Shown here in pieces: positions 63,330 through 64,000 of a stretch of 64,000 bases of DNA; positions within the stretch are counted from its first letter, which is position 1, and each line of letters opens with the position of its first letter. The stretch is from the NCBI RefSeq assembly GCF_900637305.1, contig NZ_LR134365.1:1295501-1359500 (forward strand). Reading direction: 5' to 3'. Origin of the DNA: Cardiobacterium hominis. GTDB lineage: Bacteria > Pseudomonadota > Gammaproteobacteria > Cardiobacteriales > Cardiobacteriaceae. The notes under the pieces are model-generated. The model had not been told where the DNA came from. It did no database searches and worked only from the letters and a program-made list of their open reading frames with translations. The position numbers and the translations under genes are program-made.

Positions 63330-64000
63330 TTATTTGTCGTCTTTGACTTCCTGGAAGTCGGCATCGACGACGTTGTCGTCTTTCGGTGCGCTGTCGCTGT
63401 TGCCGCCCGCGCTGGCGCCTGCTGCCGCGCCTTCGCCGCTCATTTTGTTGTAGGCTTTTTGCATGACCGGGCCGGCAGCGTTCATCAGCGCTTCGCTCTT
63501 GGCGTTGATGTCTTCGACGCTGCCTTTGTCTATCGCTTCTTTCAGCGCTTTGGTGGCATCGTCAATCGCGCTTTTTTCGTCGGCGGTGACTTCGTCGCCA
63601 AGGTCGGCTACGGCTTTTTCGATGTTGTGAATCATGGATTCGGCGTTGTTGCGCGCGCTGACTTTTTCCTGGAAGGCTTTGTCTTCTTCGGCGTGCGCTT
63701 CGGCGTCTTTCACCATGCGCTGTACTTCGTCTTCGGAGAGGCCGGAGCTGGCTTTGATGATGATGGATTGTTCTTTGCCGGTTTTTTTGTCTTTGGCCGA
63801 GACGTTCAGGATGCCGTTGGCGTCGATGTCGAAGCTGACTTCGATTTGCGGCATGCCGCGCGGTGCGGGCTCAATGCCGGCAAGGTCGAAGCGGCCGAGC
63901 GATTTGTTGCCGCTCGCCTGTTGGCGTTCGCCTTGCAGGACGTGGATGGTCACGGCGGACTGGTTGTCTTCGGCGGTGGAGAACACTTGCGACGCGGTGG
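63330..64000 (-). CDS. dnaK: Chaperone DnaK, C-terminal part (runs off right edge)
   Basis: The visible ~223 codons cover the end of the nucleotide-binding/linker side through the substrate-binding domain ([47 protein letters not shown]). The helical lid and Gly/Ala-rich tail follow, ending [11 protein letters not shown], close to the EEVKDKK end of classical DnaK. The ATPase domain is outside the window. With dnaJ downstream this is the standard dnaKJ order. Confidence 0.95.
   Translation of the reverse strand, partial: TASQVFSTAEDNQSAVTIHVLQGERQQASGNKSLGRFDLAGIEPAPRGMPQIEVSFDIDANGILNVSAKDKKTGKEQSIIIKASSGLSEDEVQRMVKDAEAHAEEDKAFQEKVSARNNAESMIHNIEKAVADLGDEVTADEKSAIDDATKALKEAIDKGSVEDINAKSEALMNAAGPVMQKAYNKMSGEGAAAGASAGGNSDSAPKDDNVVDADFQEVKDDK

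Overview
The window looks like chromosome of a moderately high-GC gammaproteobacterium. Several gene orders point that way: rpoZ-spoT-ridA, divergent lptFG/pepA, rsmG-parA-parB-atpIBEFHAGDC, ubiG-(mupP/gph)-SDR, kdsD-lptC-lptA-lptB-rpoN and dnaK-dnaJ. IS481, IS5 and IS630 debris, a Slam-type outer membrane protein and small Neisseria-like repeats fit a host-associated member such as Cardiobacteriaceae. That family assignment is inference; no rRNA or tRNA gene was seen to anchor it.

Layout. 1-2.4 kb: partial IS5 element, then a minus-strand cluster of unknown genes with a tandem duplication, led by a His-codon-rich leader ORF and intrinsic terminator. 2.6-5 kb: gutM plus a DeoR regulator, then an ArsR-rhodanese-DUF2892 sulfur-stress operon with a clear operator. 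5.3-14.3 kb: ridA, spoT, rpoZ, lptG/lptF, pepA, rsmG, parA, parB. 14.3-21.2 kb: complete F1Fo ATP synthase operon behind a near-consensus sigma-70 promoter. 21.2-26 kb: exported phosphatase, IS5-truncated exonuclease III remnant, and three tandem paralogues of an unknown Cys-rich protein, the third broken at both ends. 26-34 kb: oxidoreductases, an exported unknown, LysR/aldo-keto reductase debris, an M48 peptidase with an early stop, glycogen phosphorylase, and an orphan Slam. 34-46 kb: cysE with a cysteine desulfurase, ThrE-type exporter, SLC13 carrier, hemJ, ubiG, phosphatase, SDR, kdsD, lptCAB, rpoN. 46-53.5 kb: mobile-element cluster (IS481, IS5, IS630) enclosing a copper cassette (cueR, copZ-like, copA), closed by a second IS5 copy. 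53.5-64 kb: DUF2339 membrane protein and neighbours, threonine aldolase, MAPEG protein, fabI, dnaJ, and the 3' end of dnaK.

The housekeeping genes support envelope biogenesis (lptABCFG, kdsD, fabI), energy (atp), stringent response (spoT, rpoZ), chromosome segregation (parAB) and proteostasis (dnaKJ). Between them lie many short non-coding repeats: two related ~105-bp elements with TATAGC ends, a 214-bp element with an 11-bp target duplication, palindromes, and CCCTCTCCC/GGGAGAGGG hairpins. At least one of these has altered a gene end.

The least explained parts are the leader/terminator plus duplicated ORF cluster at the left end, and the three-copy Cys-rich gene array at 22.4-25.9 kb.
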